Below are positions 60,955 through 64,000 of a stretch of 64,000 nucleotides of DNA, piece by piece. Below the pieces are notes generated by a model, which saw only the letters and a program-made list of their open reading frames with translations, was not told the DNA's origin and did no database searches. Origin of the DNA: WTFY01 sp965214675 (GTDB taxonomy: Bacteria; Pseudomonadota; Gammaproteobacteria; UBA4575); NCBI GenBank assembly GCA_965214675.1, contig OZ243969.1, positions 1,240,001 through 1,304,000 of the forward strand, written 5' to 3'. The first letter of the stretch is position 1; the number at the start of each line of letters is the position of its first letter. The translations under genes and the position numbers were made by a program.

Positions 60955-63378
60955 ATGCAGCACCCAAGCCGTATTCATCGATCAGTATGGACACTTGTAC
61001 TGATGTCCATGGCTTTTACTGGGCTGACCCAAAACCTGCTTGCACAGCAAGAGGAAGCAGGCGAATCCCGGGACCAGGCAAGGGACAGCGGCCACATGCT
61101 CCCGGGACTGTATGTCACGGCTACGAAACGCTACCTCCCGGAACAGGAGGTGCCATTTTCCCTGAATGTTCAGTCAGAAGATGAGATTGAGCGCCTGGGT
61201 ACCACTAATCTGGAAGATCTTTCCCGTAATGTTGCCGGGCTTTCCATACAAAATCTGGGGCCCGGACAAAGCGTAGTCCACATACGCGGCATTTCCTCAG
61301 GACAGATTGTTCGCGACCAGCCGGGAGTCAAGGAACAGGTCGGCGTTTATCTCGATGAAACCCCGCTCTCCTTGTCACTGTTCACTCCGGATATTGATCT
61401 GTTTGACCTTAACCGGGTGGAGACGCTTCGGGGCCCGCAGGGCACACTGTTCGGTTCCGGTTCCATCGGCGGTACCGTGCGTTATATCACCAACCAGCCG
61501 GTTCTGGGTGTGAACGAAACCAAACTCGAAATGAATGCGAACCAGATTGACGACGGTTCGCATGGTGAGCACGTCAAGGTTGCCAGCAATATTTCCCTTG
61601 GAGATGCAATGGCAGCTCGTGCGGTGGCCTACTACACCGGCTACGGCGGGTTCATTGATGCACTGCGCGTAGGTGATGCAGTGGATGAGGATGTCGATGA
61701 CGGTAACCGGTTCGGTGGACGATTTGCGCTGCTGTGGGAACCCTCCGAAAATCTATCCATCGCACCACGTATCGTGTACCAGAACATCGACCTGGGTGGT
61801 TTCAACAGGGAAGAAGCGTACAACCTGTTTAAAAGTCCCTATACCGAGCCCCAACTGAGCACGCCTGTCGAGCTTGACAGACGGGAACAGTTCCTGCTGC
61901 TGGATGAAGCCTTTGAAGATGAAACCCTGATCCTTGATGCGGTCGTCAATTGGGAACCAGGCAATGCTCTTGGCGTTACGTATACCACAAGCTATGTCAG
62001 TCGTGACATTCTTGTCAGCCGCGATGCCAGCGCGCTGACAGGAAGTGTAGGTATCGACCCTGATATTGGTCTCAATTTTTCGGATGACGATGCATTGCGC
62101 CCATCCAACCTGCGCGACACCACCGACCTTGAACAGGTCACGCATGAACTGCGTGTAAGCTCGGACGATGACAGTGCACTGCAGTGGCTGGCAGGCGTAT
62201 TTTACTCGGATGTAGAGCGTGACTATTCCCAGCGCCTGCCCACACCGGGATATGACATGTTTCTCCCTTCAGCCGATTCCAATTTTCCCGATGCCGTCGA
62301 CTCTCCCTATAATTCCGACCTGACCTACGACCTGCAACAAACCGCGCTGTTCGGCGAAGTCACCTACAGGCTGCTTGACAGACTGGCCCTCACCGCCGGC
62401 TTGCGCTGGTATGACTGGGAAGAAGACAAGACCTTCCTGTCTGGCGGCCCTTTCTCGAATTCAGCAGCGCAGCATCAGGACATCCGGGTATCCTCCGATG
62501 GATACAACCCCCGCTACATGGTCAGCTACGAGGCCACTGACAACGTCAGGGTGAACGCACAAATTTCCAAGGGCTTTCGCCTGGGAGGGGTAAACGACCC
62601 GTTGAACGAACCCCTTTGCAAATCCGACTACGACAACTACAGGGGCTATCAGGAATTCGACGATGAAACCCTCTGGAACTACGAGCTCGGTTTCAAGTCA
62701 TCGTATGAAAAGGTCATCGTCAACGGCTCGGTATTTTATTCCGACATTGAGGACCTGGGTGTAAATATCGATGCCGGCATGTGTTCATCACGCGTCACCA
62801 TCAGCGTGCCCGAGGCCCACACCGCTGGAGCGGAGCTCGAAGTTTCCGTTCGCCCGACCACGGCCCTGCACATCACCTTTGCCGGTAGCTATGTCGAGGC
62901 GGAATTTGATTCCACCGTTGCCGCGGTCGATGGCAGCGTGCTTCACGGTATCGAGGATGGCAACCGCATCCCTTCGGTGCCCGAGTGGCAACTTTCAGGA
63001 TCGGCGACCTACATGCTGCCTGGCATTTTGAGTGCAGAGGAAAGCTATATCACGGCGTCCTGGCAGTATGTGGACACCAGCATCACTCAACCCGGTGACC
63101 AGGTCGATGGTGAAAATATCTTCGATACCAACTTTCCCTATGCGGGAACCCCTGCCGGCCAGACCACGGAAGTGGACCTGACGCTTGACTCATACCATTT
63201 GTTCAACCTGTCTGCAGGCCTTGTGTATGACGCACTGGAGCTCACGGTTTTTGCAAAAAACATCACCGATGAGAACCCGAAGCTGTCCTTCGACCGTGAA
63301 AGAGGAGGCCGGGCCCGTCTTGGCTACCGCGTCGGCCAGCCACGCACCTTTGGCGTGACTGCGCGCATGCACTTCTGA
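60955..63378 (+). CDS. TonB-dependent outer-membrane receptor
   Basis: An 807-residue receptor with signal peptide (about 1-31, ending LLAQQ), TonB box-like GLYVTATKRYLPEQEVP, plug domain (NVAGLSIQNLGPGQSVVHIRG; LRGPQGTLFGSGSIGGTVRYITNQP) and a barrel closing RTFGVTARMHF. This is the long receptor type that in other bacteria transports siderophores or oligosaccharide/steroid-like compounds; substrate unassigned. No TonB, ExbB or regulator gene nearby. AAGGGGG precedes the ATG. Confidence 0.9.
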   Translation: MQHPSRIHRSVWTLVLMSMAFTGLTQNLLAQQEEAGESRDQARDSGHMLPGLYVTATKRYLPEQEVPFSLNVQSEDEIERLGTTNLEDLSRNVAGLSIQNLGPGQSVVHIRGISSGQIVRDQPGVKEQVGVYLDETPLSLSLFTPDIDLFDLNRVETLRGPQGTLFGSGSIGGTVRYITNQPVLGVNETKLEMNANQIDDGSHGEHVKVASNISLGDAMAARAVAYYTGYGGFIDALRVGDAVDEDVDDGNRFGGRFALLWEPSENLSIAPRIVYQNIDLGGFNREEAYNLFKSPYTEPQLSTPVELDRREQFLLLDEAFEDETLILDAVVNWEPGNALGVTYTTSYVSRDILVSRDASALTGSVGIDPDIGLNFSDDDALRPSNLRDTTDLEQVTHELRVSSDDDSALQWLAGVFYSDVERDYSQRLPTPGYDMFLPSADSNFPDAVDSPYNSDLTYDLQQTALFGEVTYRLLDRLALTAGLRWYDWEEDKTFLSGGPFSNSAAQHQDIRVSSDGYNPRYMVSYEATDNVRVNAQISKGFRLGGVNDPLNEPLCKSDYDNYRGYQEFDDETLWNYELGFKSSYEKVIVNGSVFYSDIEDLGVNIDAGMCSSRVTISVPEAHTAGAELEVSVRPTTALHITFAGSYVEAEFDSTVAAVDGSVLHGIEDGNRIPSVPEWQLSGSATYMLPGILSAEESYITASWQYVDTSITQPGDQVDGENIFDTNFPYAGTPAGQTTEVDLTLDSYHLFNLSAGLVYDALELTVFAKNITDENPKLSFDRERGGRARLGYRVGQPRTFGVTARMHF

Positions 63379-63471
63379 CAATCCGGGAGACCGTTTGCCA
63401 GGTTCCGGCTTGCAGCAGGGCCGGGCAGCGAGGTTTCATCTGCAAGAAATCCTTGCACGTCTGCGGTTGGG

Positions 63472-63891
63472 CTATTTTGCCGCGAAACCAATTTTTGCAT
63501 GTGTGCCGTCGCAAAAAGGAAGGTTATGGCTGTGCTGGCAACGGCACAGGCCCGCCACCTTGCGCACAATCTTTTTTCCTTGCGTATCCTCGATGCAGGC
63601 TACGCCCCTGAAGATCAACGGTCCATTGGCCTGCACCTTGATTTCCAGGACCCCGGTGTTGTCCAGGTCATCCTGCGAGGCAGGTGGATTCACAAATTTG
63701 CCATCATCCCTGAAACCTGTGGCTTCGTGCTGCCCGTCACAATACGGCTTGTTCCTGGAGTTTCCACAACGGCACAGGTACAGTTCTTCGGTCTTTTGCA
63801 GCAATTCGCCATCACTGTCGAGCAACTCGATTTGACCGGTGACACGCAATGGACCATCGACGATGGAGGTAATCTTGTTTTCTTGGCTCAT
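63472..63891 (-). CDS. Dual CDGSH iron-sulfur domain protein
   Basis: A 139-residue protein starting MSQENKITSIVDGPLRV with two CDGSH-type [2Fe-2S] motifs: CRCGNSRNKPYCDGQH (about 40-55) and CRCQHSHNLPFCDGTH (about 115-130), each with C-x-C-x2-S-x3-P-x-C-D-G-x-H. Prokaryotic two-motif proteins of this type bind pH-labile 2Fe-2S clusters with three Cys and one His ligand; role unknown. An upstream ATG at 63984 would add 31 residues and is less likely. Confidence 0.9.
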   Translation of the reverse strand: MSQENKITSIVDGPLRVTGQIELLDSDGELLQKTEELYLCRCGNSRNKPYCDGQHEATGFRDDGKFVNPPASQDDLDNTGVLEIKVQANGPLIFRGVACIEDTQGKKIVRKVAGLCRCQHSHNLPFCDGTHAKIGFAAK

Positions 63892-64000
63892 GATCTGCTT
63901 TCTATCTCCCGGATTCTTGTTCTCAATCGATTTCATACCCTCATTTCGCGGTACCCAGGCTTTTTGAAACGATCTCATACACATCCCCTGAAAGGCCCCG

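Overview
The window is a chromosomal segment of a gammaproteobacterial sulfur oxidiser. Housekeeping genes are of gammaproteobacterial type: apbC divergent from metG, an rnfB-like ferredoxin before nth, class Ia nrdAB, fabA and gltBD. A complete oxidative (reverse-type) dissimilatory sulfite reductase gene set marks a sulfur-oxidising lifestyle. No rRNA, tRNA, insertion sequence, phage gene or CRISPR array was seen. Base composition and gene density look even, so I read this as core chromosome rather than an island. The genus cannot be fixed from sequence alone.

Layout. 1-7.5 kb: the start of dcd, apbC, metG, a short RnfB-like ferredoxin, nth, then a three-gene HvfX-HvfB-HvfC (bufferin-type RiPP maturation) operon with no precursor peptide beside it. 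7-10 kb: a BtuB-like receptor with a PduO-type corrinoid adenosyltransferase, and an SDR. 10.3-15.2 kb: nrdAB, with an NrdR box and DnaA-box-like inverted repeats upstream, divergent from a minimal LexA-like S24 protein. 15.2-28.7 kb, minus strand: dsrA-B-E-F-H-C-M-K-J-O-P-N-R, then a soluble NarX-like kinase, a NarL-type regulator and a rhodanese.

28.9-38.5 kb is the most unusual part. A plus-strand group starts divergently from dsrA: a TauD-like dioxygenase, a 58-aa protein, a Cas6/Cmx6-like RAMP protein with no CRISPR, a cysteine-free DsrC homologue and a 67-aa protein. It continues with a PKHD hydroxylase, dsrL, a second aberrant DsrC homologue with one cysteine, another 2OG-Fe(II) oxygenase with a GNAT, and two divergent conserved hypotheticals. 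38.5-45.2 kb: an anthranilate-phosphoribosyltransferase-like protein, a Sel1 protein, then MoxR ATPase - VWA protein - DsrS - CysG. The last two tie this run to siroheme enzymes and DsrAB.

45.4-64 kb: a DUF1295 membrane protein, gltBD, small hypotheticals, an L,D-transpeptidase-like protein whose catalytic Cys is Ser, glycerate kinase, an uncharacterised cytoplasmic molybdoenzyme paired with an NAD(P)H-flavin/Fe-S reductase, a helical-repeat protein, fabA, a large TonB-dependent receptor and a dual CDGSH protein.

Working model: DsrEFH and DsrC deliver sulfur to DsrAB; DsrMKJOP links DsrC trisulfide to the membrane; DsrL moves electrons from sulfite formation towards NAD(P)+; DsrN, CysG and perhaps the MoxR/VWA/DsrS group serve the siro(amide)heme enzyme. 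The accessory genes around dsrL, including the Cas6-like protein and the odd DsrC homologues, are the best candidates for an undescribed system.
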